Origin: Gammaproteobacteria bacterium
Lineage (GTDB): Bacteria; Pseudomonadota; Gammaproteobacteria; Pseudomonadales; Azotimanducaceae
Length of the DNA stretch: 62,941 bases
Direction: 5' to 3'
Assembly (NCBI GenBank): GCA_009845835.1
Contig: VXYV01000067.1
Coordinates: forward strand, 1-62,941
The notes under the pieces were generated by a model. That model had not been told where the DNA came from. It did not search any database and saw only the letters and a list, made by a program, of their open reading frames with translations. Shown here one piece after another: positions 8,793 through 18,959 of this stretch. The translations under genes and the position numbers were made by a program. Position 1 is the first letter of the stretch. Every line of letters begins with the position of its first letter.

Positions 8793-11618
8793 TTATTGAC
8801 CTTCTGTCTCGTCGTCTTCATAGGTTTCTTCGACAACTTCGTATCGTTTCGACATGTCACCGACAATAGCAATCGTGAACTTTTCAACACTCACCCATTT
8901 ACGAAAAGCTTCATTAACTTCGTCAGCAGTCAAAGATTCGTAACGAGCTTCTCTGGCTTTGTGAAATTCCATATCTCGACCCCAAAACATGTTGTGGTGC
9001 AAAGTGTTGGCAATCCAACCATCACTAGCGCGACTTCTTTTTGCACTATCCATTCGAGCAGTGACTGCATCACGAACTTCTTCATCGGTAAATCCTTCCT
9101 CAACGGCCTTTATGACTTCTTCTTTAAAAACTGCGACGACTTTATCCATATTATTTGGATTTACCGACGCACCAGCATACATTACACGATATTTATCGAC
9201 AGGATTCGCTCCCGAAAATCCACCACCAACACTATAGGACAAACCTTCTTGCTGTCTGATTCGAGTTCCTAATCGTGAATTGATAAATCCACCACCAAAA
9301 ATGCGTCCAGCAATAAATAGTGCTTCGTAATCAGCGTCCAAATCAGTTGCTTGGAAGTCAAATTGAGCACTCATACTAGCACTTGTCTTGTCGGGAGTGT
9401 CAATTTCAAGAAATATTCCCGGTTGAGATTGTGCAACCCGATCAATTCTAGCGTAGTCTGCAGTTGATTCCCAATTACCAAATTCTTCTTCAAGTACGGC
9501 AAAAATTTCGTCTGGATCAAAATCTCCCACCACTGTAAGAGTTGTATTGGGACCAAATCCAACGAATTCTGAATAGAACTTTTTGCAATCATCAAGTGTA
9601 ATGGCTTGTATTGCAGCCAAATCTTCATCGAGATCTGAAACGTAAAAAGGATGTCCCACAGGGTATTGATTGACATGTTTCCCCATCTCGACTCCTAACA
9701 GAACTTGAGGGTTTGTTCTATTGGCTTCAATACCTTCAATATTCGCGGTTTTTACAAGCGCAAACTCGTCTTCCGGGAAAGCCGGTTCTTTGGCGATGTG
9801 GGCGACAAGTCGAATAGATTCGACTAAATTGTCTCGAATCGTGCTGACTGAGACAGAACCTGTATTGAGTCCAACTCCTACGCCCCCGTTTAATCGCAGT
9901 TCTGTACGTTTGTCTGCAAGTTCTTGTTTACTATATTTTGTCGTACCTCGCCCCATCATGGCACCAGTGAAACTTGCAATATAGCTCTTGTCCATTAGTG
10001 ATTCCAAGTTCCCCCATCGCATGGTTGCACTCAAACTCACTGTACCTCCCGTATTCTTCTTGGGTACAAAAGCAACTTTAGTTCCATTCGACAAAGTTCG
10101 GTAGTCAACACGTTTGGCAAGATTGTCATAACTATACTCAAATACCTCCCCAAAGTCACCTTCTTCCTCAAAGTCATACTTGGAGATCAGTGTAGAAAAA
10201 TCCGCCCGTTCCACAGCTACTCGAGACGGAGTTTCTTCAAGTGGTTTGAAATATCCTCTTGTACGGTTGGAAGGAACCAAATATTTTTGTGCGACAGCTT
10301 GAACAGCTTCCGCAGTTAATTCTTTACTTCGCTCGCGATTGACAAAGTAAAGGCGCCAATCCCCGTTCCCGGCAAGATTAGTGAAAGAACGAACCAAAGC
10401 ATGAACGTCAGTGGAAGTGTTTTCATAACTATTCGCCCAACTAGTTTTTATTCGATTAATCTCTTCTTCTGTTGGTGGATTGTCTTTGAGTTCTTGAATT
10501 ATTTTTTCAATTTCTGCTTCAACAACTTCAACAGATTTGTCCAATGGAACGGTCGCGCTAATCCAAAACAATCCTGGGTACTTAAATCCTTCTGAGTACG
10601 CGTAAGCACCAGATGCGAGCTCTGTTTCAACTAAACGCTGATAGAGTCGACTGTTCACACCTGAACCAGACATTACCCATGCTAAGGCACTCAATGGAGA
10701 TGCTTCTTCATGTGAGATACCTGGTACGTGATAAGCATAGCGGACCATCTGGACATCGCCAATTCTCTCGAGAGTAACCATTCTCTCACCATCCCGGGGA
10801 ATTTCTTCCGAATAATTAGGAAGAATTTCCATCTCTCCAGTACGTTCAGGTCTAGGTATTGACCCAAATTTTTCGAGAATCAGATCTAATGTCTCCTGTT
10901 CATCAATCTTACCAGCGACAAACAAAACTGCATTGTCAGGTTGATAATATTTCTTGTAGAAGGCAAGCAGTCGACGATCCGGAATTCCCATGATGTCCGC
11001 TTCTGAACCTATCGTCGAGTGACCATAACTATGCCAATCAAACGCGACCGAACGAATCCTTTGAGATAAGACCTGACTTTGACTGTTCTCTGAGAGTTCC
11101 CATTCGTTGCGAACTACCGTCCTCTCTTTCTCGATTTCATTCGGATCCATGATGCTATTAATCATCCGGTCAGCTTCTAAATCTAGAGCCCAGTCTAAAT
11201 TATCTCTCGTTGCTATAAAGGTTTCAAAGTAATTGGTACGGTCAAGCCAAGTAGAACCATTGGGCGCTGCTCCTCGATCTGCCAATTCTTTGGTAATGTT
11301 AGGATGATTTTCTGAGCCTTTAAACAGCAAATGCTCAACCAAATGAGCGATACCACGTTCACCATACCCCTCGTTCCTTGAACCCACTAGGTAAGTGATA
11401 TTCACCGTGATATTTTTTGAAGTAGGATCTGGTAACAGTACGACACGCAATCCGTTACTAAGGATGTATTCAGTTACACCCTCAATTGTCTCAACTTTTG
11501 TTGCCGTCGTACCATGATCTGCTGCTTCGTCTTGTGCCCATATAGAAATAGACACAACACAAAGTGACGTGAGCAAAACAAACATCGCATGGGATGCAAC
11601 ATTCATTAATTTCTTCAT
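8793..11618 (-). CDS. Secreted zinc metallopeptidase, M16 family (PqqL-like)
   Basis: A 941-residue two-lobed M16 (pitrilysin/insulinase type) protease. A Sec signal peptide covers about residues 1-28 and ends in SIWAQ. The inverted zinc motif HLVEH is at 92-96 with a downstream helix carrying the usual Glu. The second half repeats the M16 fold without the zinc motif and contains the RxxGLSY-type substrate element (RQQEGLSYSVG). Members act in the periplasm or at the envelope on peptides or unfolded proteins. The gene is monocistronic and ends at the terminator 8702-8732. No pqq biosynthesis genes are present, so a pqq role is not implied. Confidence 0.92.
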   Translation of the reverse strand: MKKLMNVASHAMFVLLTSLCVVSISIWAQDEAADHGTTATKVETIEGVTEYILSNGLRVVLLPDPTSKNITVNITYLVGSRNEGYGERGIAHLVEHLLFKGSENHPNITKELADRGAAPNGSTWLDRTNYFETFIATRDNLDWALDLEADRMINSIMDPNEIEKERTVVRNEWELSENSQSQVLSQRIRSVAFDWHSYGHSTIGSEADIMGIPDRRLLAFYKKYYQPDNAVLFVAGKIDEQETLDLILEKFGSIPRPERTGEMEILPNYSEEIPRDGERMVTLERIGDVQMVRYAYHVPGISHEEASPLSALAWVMSGSGVNSRLYQRLVETELASGAYAYSEGFKYPGLFWISATVPLDKSVEVVEAEIEKIIQELKDNPPTEEEINRIKTSWANSYENTSTDVHALVRSFTNLAGNGDWRLYFVNRERSKELTAEAVQAVAQKYLVPSNRTRGYFKPLEETPSRVAVERADFSTLISKYDFEEEGDFGEVFEYSYDNLAKRVDYRTLSNGTKVAFVPKKNTGGTVSLSATMRWGNLESLMDKSYIASFTGAMMGRGTTKYSKQELADKRTELRLNGGVGVGLNTGSVSVSTIRDNLVESIRLVAHIAKEPAFPEDEFALVKTANIEGIEANRTNPQVLLGVEMGKHVNQYPVGHPFYVSDLDEDLAAIQAITLDDCKKFYSEFVGFGPNTTLTVVGDFDPDEIFAVLEEEFGNWESTADYARIDRVAQSQPGIFLEIDTPDKTSASMSAQFDFQATDLDADYEALFIAGRIFGGGFINSRLGTRIRQQEGLSYSVGGGFSGANPVDKYRVMYAGASVNPNNMDKVVAVFKEEVIKAVEEGFTDEEVRDAVTARMDSAKRSRASDGWIANTLHHNMFWGRDMEFHKAREARYESLTADEVNEAFRKWVSVEKFTIAIVGDMSKRYEVVEETYEDDETEGQ

Positions 11619-11720
11619 AAGTAATTTATCCTCATTTGTAAGTGTTATGTGTTAATAAATCGACAATCAATGGAAATTGTCTCAAAGTAGGCAATACTCC
11701 CTCCGTGATAAACGCCCAAA

Positions 11721-11748
11721 GGTTGAACGAGTTATACATTGTTCAACC
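11721..11748. repeat. Inverted repeat, 8-bp arms
   Basis: GGTTGAAC at 11721-11728 and its exact complement GTTCAACC at 11741-11748, separated by 12 bases. It lies about 100 nt upstream of the M16 gene start. A regulator site or short hairpin is possible. Confidence 0.5.
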
Positions 11749-11796
11749 CAGCGACGACCTACTTGAATTCAAACTACATTTGTATAAGCTTTGTAT

Positions 11797-11822
11797 CAGA
11801 TTAAACCTGTCGGATTAATCTG
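11797..11822. repeat. Inverted repeat, 8-bp arms
   Basis: CAGATTAA at 11797-11804 and TTAATCTG at 11815-11822, with ten bases between. The arm spacing suits a dimeric regulator. Function unproven. Confidence 0.5.
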
Positions 11823-12315
11823 TACTCCACCCAAAATTTGAAGAAAGAATAGAAATTCTATTTATTCGAATAGGTGAGTCAACCTTTCCTTTGGTTGCCT
11901 AAGAATCTCTCTACCGAACGATTATACCTATTTATTGCAACAGTCGTTGCCGAATCGTGAACTGATGTCGAAGCTTCGGTGTCCTTAAATATTGCGGTGG
12001 ATGGGGATTGATTCCAACCAATGTTGGTGTCTTGTCTGGATAAGGAGTCGCTCTTCGTTCCTCTCCGACGCGTTTCTAACGTCAACGAAATACCATCTCA
12101 TGCTCTCAGCGAATATATCTACAGCGGGGAAAACATTACCAGCAAGGAGAACCCGGTTTCGACCAGCCTATTGACCTGTCTTAACGAATTCAATTCGCGA
12201 CTCTGTGTCTATTCGGTATATGAACACTGCACAGTTTAATGGGATTACGCTGATTTAACCTTCAAAATATAATTTTTCAACTTCGCTACCACCCTACGAG
12301 TCTGAGAAATTAACC

Positions 12316-14244
12316 ATGAACGCGACTAACGAGACTACGGTTCCAAGCACCAAAAAAACTGGATGTCTGAGAATTTTGAAACAGATTTTTCATTGGATTG
12401 GTCGTGTGTTCAGATTTATTCGGATCTCAATTGCTAATTTATTAGTAATCCTACTCATTGTCTTTCTCATTTTTGTGTTCACGCTAGATGATTCGGTTAA
12501 TGTAACAAAGGGATCAATACTTGTTTTCACTCCCAAAGCAAACTTGGTCGAACAAACTACACCCCCTAATCGAATGCTAGAGTTGTTACTGGATGAGAAT
12601 GCATCTAACGAAACGAACGTGCACCAAGTGGTTAAAGTGTTAAGGCACGCAGCGCAAGACCCACGTATTGCTTCGCTCTTAATCCAACCACAATCGCTAG
12701 CAGGTGCTAGTATGGTGCATCTTGAAATGATTGGTAGCGCTATAAGAGAATTTTCCGCGGCTGGTAAGCATGTAATCGCGTATGCTAACGAATATACCCA
12801 AAGTCAGTACGTGCTGGCTAGTTATGCCGATGAAGTCTGGTTGGACCCGATGGGTTCTGTGTACTTTTCAGGATTTTCGTTTAACGACATCTACTTCAAA
12901 CAATTGTTGGATAAGTTACAGATCAATGTTCATGTATTTCGAAGTGGTATTTATAAGAGTGCGGTCGAACCATTCATGCAAGATTCAATGTCAGATGTTG
13001 TCCGTGAGTCTTATATCCCGATTGTAGGACAACTATGGTCGTCATTGGTAGAAAAAATTGCCGAAAACCGGTCAATGCAATTTCAAGATGTCGAAAATTT
13101 TGCAACCGATATTCACGGATTACTGCAAGAAAGCAATAAAGGTGCGGCTGAACTAGCATTGGATCTGGGATTAGTCGACGAATTAGTGAACGTTTCTGAC
13201 GTCAAAACAAGAATCTCAACCAAAACTTCGACTAGTAATAACTCTTCAAATCGACTGACAATCAACGACATACCATTCGTTTCGGTACTTGACTACAACA
13301 CTCTCATTATCGAGGAGAGAGATCGACGAAATGTATCTGAATCCGAAGATAGCAATCCTCCATCTCGAAAATTTGGTAAGATTGCGGTGATTCCAGTAGA
13401 AGGTACTATCCTGCACAGCTTCGATCAAGAGAGTGGATTAATCTTCGATACTACCAATGCTATCAATAATCTTGAGCAAGCATTGGAAGATGGCGCAGAA
13501 GCCGTCATTTTGCGAGTAAATTCTCCTGGAGGAACTGTATTAGCGTCCGAAGAAATTCGCCAAAAGATAGCGGCTGTAAGAGAACGTGAAATTCCGGTTG
13601 TTGCGTCCATGTCGCGGGTTGCTGCCTCAGGCGGTTACTGGATCGCCGCTGAAACTGATTACATTTTCGCCGAAAAATCAACGATCACCGGATCAATTGG
13701 CGTCTTTTCGTTTATTCCTTCATTCGAAGACACACTAGCAAAAGTTGGTGTTAGTACCGATGGTGTTGATGCTATCGATGGTGGATTTACGTTGGACAGC
13801 ATAAGAGGTATCTCGGAGACTGATCAAGTCATTCTGCAAGCAAGTGTGGACAACTTCTACCTCGCTTTCTTAGAGCTCGTCAGTAATGGTCGAGATATAA
13901 GTATTGAGACGGTTGATGCGATCGCTGGTGGTCGTATTTGGACGGGTTTACAAGCAAAGGAAAATGGACTTGTCGACGAACTTGGCAACTTCGATGAAGC
14001 GGCTGAAACTACCGCGAAGATGGCTGGTTTAACAAGATTTGAGTTGGTCTTTTATGATGCTGAACCGGCCTCTCTGATCAGTAATCCAATTTTTGCGAAA
14101 CTTGAAGAGGTCTTGCCTACCATTAACCCATCAGATGTACTTCTATTACAAAATGTTTATAGTATTTATCAAGAAATGAAGAAGTACATTAACTTTGAAC
14201 CTAGAACCGTGTACGCTTACTGCGAAACCTGCGACTACTTCTAA
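12316..14244 (+). CDS. sppA: Signal peptide peptidase SppA, long (67K) type
   Basis: SppA is an inner-membrane serine protease that degrades cleaved signal peptides from the periplasmic side. The 642-residue protein has one N-terminal membrane span (about 37-57) and two tandem S49 domains, as in E. coli SppA. The Ser/Lys dyad is visible: Lys214 in GIYKSAVEPF and nucleophile Ser438 in AASGGYWIA. An NSPGGTV oxyanion-type loop precedes the serine. The next gene in the same direction starts 60 nt downstream, so the two may be cotranscribed. Confidence 0.94.
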   Translation: MNATNETTVPSTKKTGCLRILKQIFHWIGRVFRFIRISIANLLVILLIVFLIFVFTLDDSVNVTKGSILVFTPKANLVEQTTPPNRMLELLLDENASNETNVHQVVKVLRHAAQDPRIASLLIQPQSLAGASMVHLEMIGSAIREFSAAGKHVIAYANEYTQSQYVLASYADEVWLDPMGSVYFSGFSFNDIYFKQLLDKLQINVHVFRSGIYKSAVEPFMQDSMSDVVRESYIPIVGQLWSSLVEKIAENRSMQFQDVENFATDIHGLLQESNKGAAELALDLGLVDELVNVSDVKTRISTKTSTSNNSSNRLTINDIPFVSVLDYNTLIIEERDRRNVSESEDSNPPSRKFGKIAVIPVEGTILHSFDQESGLIFDTTNAINNLEQALEDGAEAVILRVNSPGGTVLASEEIRQKIAAVREREIPVVASMSRVAASGGYWIAAETDYIFAEKSTITGSIGVFSFIPSFEDTLAKVGVSTDGVDAIDGGFTLDSIRGISETDQVILQASVDNFYLAFLELVSNGRDISIETVDAIAGGRIWTGLQAKENGLVDELGNFDEAAETTAKMAGLTRFELVFYDAEPASLISNPIFAKLEEVLPTINPSDVLLLQNVYSIYQEMKKYINFEPRTVYAYCETCDYF

Positions 14245-14303
14245 CCGAGAATACGTCGCTGCTAAAAAGTTTAAAACCCTTTACAAACAAATGAGAATTT
14301 GAA

Positions 14304-15461
14304 ATGAATAACTCAACGAACGCGCAAACAGAAATTACGCTCGGTGTAGAAGAAGAATCTTTTTTAGTCCATCCGGATACCTTAGATCTTCTCACTGACC
14401 CCGATTCCTTCGTGTTCATTTACTCCGAAACACGTGCAGGTGAACATAAAATTGTCCGAGAATTTTTACGTTCGCAAATCGAGTCCAATACAAAAGTTTG
14501 TCATTCGATAAATGAAGTTCGCCAATCGGTAATCGAAACTCGTCAGGTTATTGCGACTGCGGCTGCAAAATTCGGCGCATTAGTCATTGCATCCTCAATG
14601 CATCCTTTTGCCAAATGGCAGGATCAAACCCATACCCCCCGCCAACGGTACGAAAGTTTTTCGATCATGTATCAAGAAACATTTCGACGGTTTCTCATTG
14701 GCGGTATGCACATTCACGCTGGTTTTGGCGATGAGGAAACCCGTATACGAGTTATGAACGCACTGCGACACTATCTTCCACTGCTTCTTGCACTATCGAC
14801 TTCGTCGCCTTTTATGGAAGGTAGGGAGACCGGTTATAAATCGACACGAATGAACATTATGGGTAGTCTACCGCGTTCAGGGATTCCTCGAGCATTTAAT
14901 TCGTATCACGATTTCAATAACTTGGTGAACGAATACGTAAAACGAAACTTCATCACCGACTCAAGTGAGTTTTGGTGGGATATTCGACCATCTCATACTT
15001 TTCCTACGATTGAATTACGAATCTGTGATGTCTGCACAAACATTAACGATCTGATGGCAATCGTCGCGTTATACGCTTGTCTCATTCGTCATCTTATGCT
15101 ACATGAAGAAGTGTTACCGTTCGTACATGACAGTATGTCGGAAATTATTCTCGAAAACAAGTGGCAAGCACAACGGTATGGTATCTTTTCCTTTTTAGCA
15201 CATCCGCGTTCCGGTGAACGGGTTGATATCGAAGACTTGTTGCGAGCCCTAGTAGGTTCTTTAGAAGAAGATGCGAAAGCTCTAGATTGTGTGGACGAGT
15301 TACAACATTCGTTGGAGATTGTTAAAAGTGGTACAAGTGCGGACCGCCAACTTGATCATTATCGCTTGTGTATTCTGGATGGGGCGTCCAGCCAAGAAGC
15401 GTTGCGAGAAGTGGTAAATCATGTGATACGGGAAACCGCCGAACACTTGTCAGTCAAATAA
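14304..15461 (+). CDS. Carboxylate-amine ligase, glutamate-cysteine ligase family 2 (YbdK-like)
   Basis: A 385-residue GCS2-family ATP-dependent ligase. The N-terminus reads LGVEEESFLV, the hallmark start of the family, followed by SMHPFAKW, the metal/ATP segment GGMHIHAGF and IELRICDV. The YbdK group has weak glutamate-cysteine ligase activity in E. coli; its normal substrate is not settled, and related enzymes make other gamma-glutamyl or amide bonds. It lies downstream of sppA and upstream of an FAD oxidoreductase on the same strand. With gor and ggt nearby a role in glutathione or gamma-glutamyl metabolism is possible but inferred. Confidence 0.88.
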   Translation: MNNSTNAQTEITLGVEEESFLVHPDTLDLLTDPDSFVFIYSETRAGEHKIVREFLRSQIESNTKVCHSINEVRQSVIETRQVIATAAAKFGALVIASSMHPFAKWQDQTHTPRQRYESFSIMYQETFRRFLIGGMHIHAGFGDEETRIRVMNALRHYLPLLLALSTSSPFMEGRETGYKSTRMNIMGSLPRSGIPRAFNSYHDFNNLVNEYVKRNFITDSSEFWWDIRPSHTFPTIELRICDVCTNINDLMAIVALYACLIRHLMLHEEVLPFVHDSMSEIILENKWQAQRYGIFSFLAHPRSGERVDIEDLLRALVGSLEEDAKALDCVDELQHSLEIVKSGTSADRQLDHYRLCILDGASSQEALREVVNHVIRETAEHLSVK

Positions 15462-15516
15462 TCGGAGTAGCATTCCGGTTTACCTTCGAGTCAGTAGTCG
15501 ATTTTAAACCAAGTAA

Positions 15517-17091
15517 GTGACTCAACGTGACGATGCTATCATTATTGGCGGTGGTCATAACGGGTTAGTTTGCGCCTGTTACCTAGCCGCAGCGGGTAAA
15601 TCTGTTCGTATTCTTGAACGACGATCGATCGTCGGTGGCGCTGCGGTAACAGAAGAATTTAGTCCAGGCTTTCGCAATTCCACTCTGAGTTATACGGTTG
15701 GGTTGCTCGACCCCCAAGTGATCAGGGACCTTAGGTTACAAGAGAATGGACTAAGAGTGGTTCCTAGACCCTTGGCAAACTTCTATCCGCTCTCAGACTC
15801 TCAATCTCTAACGATACATAACGATCCGCACCAAACCGCAAAAGAATACCTAAAGTTTTCAAAAAAAGATGCTAAAGCGTTTCCGAAGTTTATGGAAATG
15901 CTTAGAGATATTGCCAGCGTTGTTCAACCACTCATGCATCGTTCACCGCCAGTTATGGGGGCTAATGTCCAAGATTGGATGTCGATGTTACACACGTATA
16001 AAAAGGTAAACAGCTTGTCGCGGTCGCGTCGACGTGATTTTGTCGATGTATTTTTTATGCCGGTAGAAGATTTACTTAACCGTTGGTTTGAGAACGAACA
16101 TGTCAAAGCAACCATAGCATTTGATGCAATTGTTGGTAATTATTCGTCGCTACAGGCAGCCGGATCGGCTTACGGATTGTTACATCACGCGCTTGGAGAA
16201 CTAGCTGGGCAACAAGGTGTTTGGGGACATGCCATAGGAGGTATGGGCTCCATTACGCAAGCGATGAAAAAACAAGCAGTTTCGTTAGGTGTGAAAATCG
16301 AAACTTCTACCGAAGTGGTCCGAATCAACATTAAGCACGATCATGTAATTGGCGTTTCACTGCTTGATGGTACCAGCCGAATAGCTTCTTCTGTTGTCGC
16401 CAACGTCGCGCTCAAACATCTCTATCAAGACTTGATTAATGCCAGGGACCTTGACGATGAATTTCGACTGCGCGTAACGAATTTGAAAACGGAATCTGGA
16501 GTGTTTCGAATGAATGTAGCATTGTCTGAGTTACCACAATTTCAATGTGTACCTCACACGACCATGCAAGACTTCCATCAATCGGGTATTGTGATTGCAC
16601 CCACTTTGTCATATATGGATAGAGCATATCATGACGCTAAACAAGGGTTATGGTCCAGACATCCAGTAATCGAATTAATGATTCCCTCCACAGTAGATAG
16701 TTCTTTAGCTCCCCCAGAACAACACGTAGCCAGTTTATTCTGTCAGTATTTTCCATACGATAGAGATTGGGACAACGAACGAGAACGTGCTGCTGACCAC
16801 ATTGTTGATGTTGTTTCTCAGTATTCGCCGAACTTTAGGTCGTCGATAATTGCACGACAAATCTTGACGCCGTTAGATTTAGAACGGGAATACAGGTTAC
16901 CTCGGGGAGACATTTTTCACGCCGCGCACAATCTCAATCAACTTTGGTTGAACCGACCATTACTTGGGTATTCGTCTTACCGAGGTCCGATGAAAGGACT
17001 ATATCATTGTGGTGCGGGTGCTCATCCAGGTGGTGGAGTTACGGGTATTCCAGGAAAGAATGCCGCGCAAACAATCCTCAATGGTCGTTAA
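15517..17091 (+). CDS. FAD-dependent oxidoreductase, phytoene-desaturase/PYROXD2-like
   Basis: A 524-residue flavoprotein of the amine-oxidase/phytoene dehydrogenase superfamily. The N-terminal dinucleotide motif is GGGHNGLVCACYLA with the second conserved segment LERRSIVGGAAVTEE. The C-terminus has GAGAHPGGGVTGIPG, the other half of the FAD site. This combination fits the PYROXD2-like group rather than carotenoid desaturases, and no carotenoid gene is near. Start is GTG at 15517. It follows the GCS2 ligase by 55 nt. Substrate unknown. No terminator was seen before the convergent symporter gene. Confidence 0.85.
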   Translation: MTQRDDAIIIGGGHNGLVCACYLAAAGKSVRILERRSIVGGAAVTEEFSPGFRNSTLSYTVGLLDPQVIRDLRLQENGLRVVPRPLANFYPLSDSQSLTIHNDPHQTAKEYLKFSKKDAKAFPKFMEMLRDIASVVQPLMHRSPPVMGANVQDWMSMLHTYKKVNSLSRSRRRDFVDVFFMPVEDLLNRWFENEHVKATIAFDAIVGNYSSLQAAGSAYGLLHHALGELAGQQGVWGHAIGGMGSITQAMKKQAVSLGVKIETSTEVVRINIKHDHVIGVSLLDGTSRIASSVVANVALKHLYQDLINARDLDDEFRLRVTNLKTESGVFRMNVALSELPQFQCVPHTTMQDFHQSGIVIAPTLSYMDRAYHDAKQGLWSRHPVIELMIPSTVDSSLAPPEQHVASLFCQYFPYDRDWDNERERAADHIVDVVSQYSPNFRSSIIARQILTPLDLEREYRLPRGDIFHAAHNLNQLWLNRPLLGYSSYRGPMKGLYHCGAGAHPGGGVTGIPGKNAAQTILNGR

Positions 17092-17175
17092 GAACTTAAA
17101 ACCTTCCCTTTGAGTAATACATCTCGTAACTCTATACCAAAAGTACTAATCTCGCTTGTCTAGGTTATCGTTTGA

Positions 17176-18849
17176 TCAAGCGACATCTCGTTCCTTAGAT
17201 GGATGAAAGAACTCTTTCGTTGTCGCTTTCATATCTCTACTCAACAGAGAAATCCCAAACAAATTAGGTAAAGCCATAAATACTAACGTAACGGCTGAGA
17301 ACTTCCATACAAGTGACGTATCCAAAATCGTACCTAGGAAAAATATTACCGTATACGCCATCCTATAAGCAAATAAGTACTTTGTACTTCCATTCGTCAA
17401 GTATACAACCGCTCGATCTCCGTAATACGACCAAGCTACCGCAGTGGTAAATGCGAAGAACACTAGGGTTATCGTGACAGTGTACTGTCCAAAATCACCA
17501 AAAAAACCATGCTTAAACGCTTCGGCAGTCAGGGGTGCTGAATGAATCAAGGACATTCCTGTAAATGTAAAGTCGAAACTCTCAATTCTCCCATTTAGTA
17601 CCGGTATATCCCCGGTATATCGCTCTCCTCGTTTATTAACGACGACTTCTTCAGCAACCGATCTGTTATGGAGAAATGTAATGTTTTCTGTTTGAATCAC
17701 ACCATCCTCCACCGTGAGAGTCCCGTCAAAGTTAGCTACATTGGATTTTGAAGGGTTGGTCAAGTATGTACCAAGTTCGCTAGCATCATTCGCGTTACTC
17801 TCATCGTAGGTTCCTTCTACAATTTTGATTTCTGAGTAATGAAATTCATTGTCAAATTTTTCGTTCCAAACACCAGAAGCGAGAATAACTAAAGCCGTAA
17901 GAGTACAAATAACCAAAGTATCGATAAACGGTTCTAACAGCGAGACTAAGCCTTCGGAAACTGGACTATCACCTTTTGAACTCGCATGGGCTATTGGCGC
18001 GGATCCCTGACCGGCTTCATTGGAAAACAGTCCGCGTCCAACCCCCTTGGTGAATGCAAATGCAAAACTTGCGCCTAAAAATCCTCCAATCGCGGCTGAC
18101 CCTGAGAAAATACTTGAGAAAATAGAACCAAATGAAGGTATTATTTGATCCGCATTAGGGATTATCACAGCGGCAGCACCAATAACGTAGACTGTTCCCA
18201 TGAACGGAACAACGTTTGATGCAAAGGTAGCAATTCTTTTGATCCCACCAATAATAATTAATCCGAGTAAAGAAGCTAACACTAATCCAGTGATCCAAGT
18301 AGGAATTGAAAATGACGAATTCAATCCTTCGGCTAAATTGTTACTTTGTGGCAAATTACCACTACCAAGGGTAGAAAAAATAGTGGCGATCGCAAACAGT
18401 ATTGCCAACCACTTCATATTGAGTTTTCGTTCCATGAAGTACATCGGCCCACCCGCCATTTTGCCTTTCTCGTCTTTAATCCTATATTTGTGCGAAAGTG
18501 TTACTTCAACAAACTTAGTTGTCATGCCAATGAATGCTGTTGCCCACATCCAGAAGATGGCTGCTGGACCTCCAAGAAAGATTGCGAATGCTACTCCACC
18601 TATATTTCCAGTACCGACGGTACCGGATAATGCAGTCGACAGCGCTTGAAAATGGGTTGTATCTCCCACCGAGTTTGGTGGTGTTTCTTTTCCAGCCAGT
18701 ATTTTCCAAGCGCGTGGAAAATGACGTATCTGCGGGAATCCTAAGTAAATAGTAAACCAAACTCCTACACCCAGTAAAAGGAATGGAAACCACAGAGATG
18801 ATCCCAAAAAGGAATCAAGAAAGTCTAAAAAGTCGCCTACAAATTGCAT
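17176..18849 (-). CDS. Alanine/glycine:cation symporter (AGCS family) with large insert
   Basis: A sodium-coupled amino-acid importer of the inner membrane. Family motifs are clear: STALSGTVGTGNIGG (about 71-85), GGPAAIFWMW (93-102) and the GLFSNEAGQGSAPIAH block (273-288). Most AGCS proteins have 450-490 residues; this one has 557. The surplus is a hydrophilic insert of about 118 residues (328-445) between two membrane spans, rich in beta-prone sequence. The remaining spans then resume. The insert probably faces the periplasm (inference). No obvious partner gene is adjacent. Confidence 0.92.
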   Translation of the reverse strand: MQFVGDFLDFLDSFLGSSLWFPFLLLGVGVWFTIYLGFPQIRHFPRAWKILAGKETPPNSVGDTTHFQALSTALSGTVGTGNIGGVAFAIFLGGPAAIFWMWATAFIGMTTKFVEVTLSHKYRIKDEKGKMAGGPMYFMERKLNMKWLAILFAIATIFSTLGSGNLPQSNNLAEGLNSSFSIPTWITGLVLASLLGLIIIGGIKRIATFASNVVPFMGTVYVIGAAAVIIPNADQIIPSFGSIFSSIFSGSAAIGGFLGASFAFAFTKGVGRGLFSNEAGQGSAPIAHASSKGDSPVSEGLVSLLEPFIDTLVICTLTALVILASGVWNEKFDNEFHYSEIKIVEGTYDESNANDASELGTYLTNPSKSNVANFDGTLTVEDGVIQTENITFLHNRSVAEEVVVNKRGERYTGDIPVLNGRIESFDFTFTGMSLIHSAPLTAEAFKHGFFGDFGQYTVTITLVFFAFTTAVAWSYYGDRAVVYLTNGSTKYLFAYRMAYTVIFFLGTILDTSLVWKFSAVTLVFMALPNLFGISLLSRDMKATTKEFFHPSKERDVA

Positions 18850-18959
18850 AAACTTCTCCTACGAAGTCAAATCTCGCACCATTAAAGTGTTATTTATAAC
18901 CAAGTTTGATTTTTATGGTATTGTTAATCTAACTCTTAAGGGTAATGAAAGATTGTCGT

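Larger units (their letters stand above)
11619..12315. other. Divergent intergenic region, M16 peptidase / sppA
   Basis: About 700 nt between two divergent envelope-protein genes. Short ORFs on both strands lack ribosome sites and recognisable sequence, so none is called. Two inverted repeats lie here (11721-11748 and 11797-11822). A third, smaller palindrome AATAGAAATTCTATT is at 11848-11862. Confidence 0.5.

Noticed and set aside
8793-11618. PQQ biosynthesis protease
   Set aside because: Only the M16 fold is shared; no pqqA-E genes are nearby and the protein has a signal peptide.
11879-12239. Small genes in the M16/sppA gap
   Set aside because: Overlapping frames on both strands with no ribosome site and no recognisable sequence.
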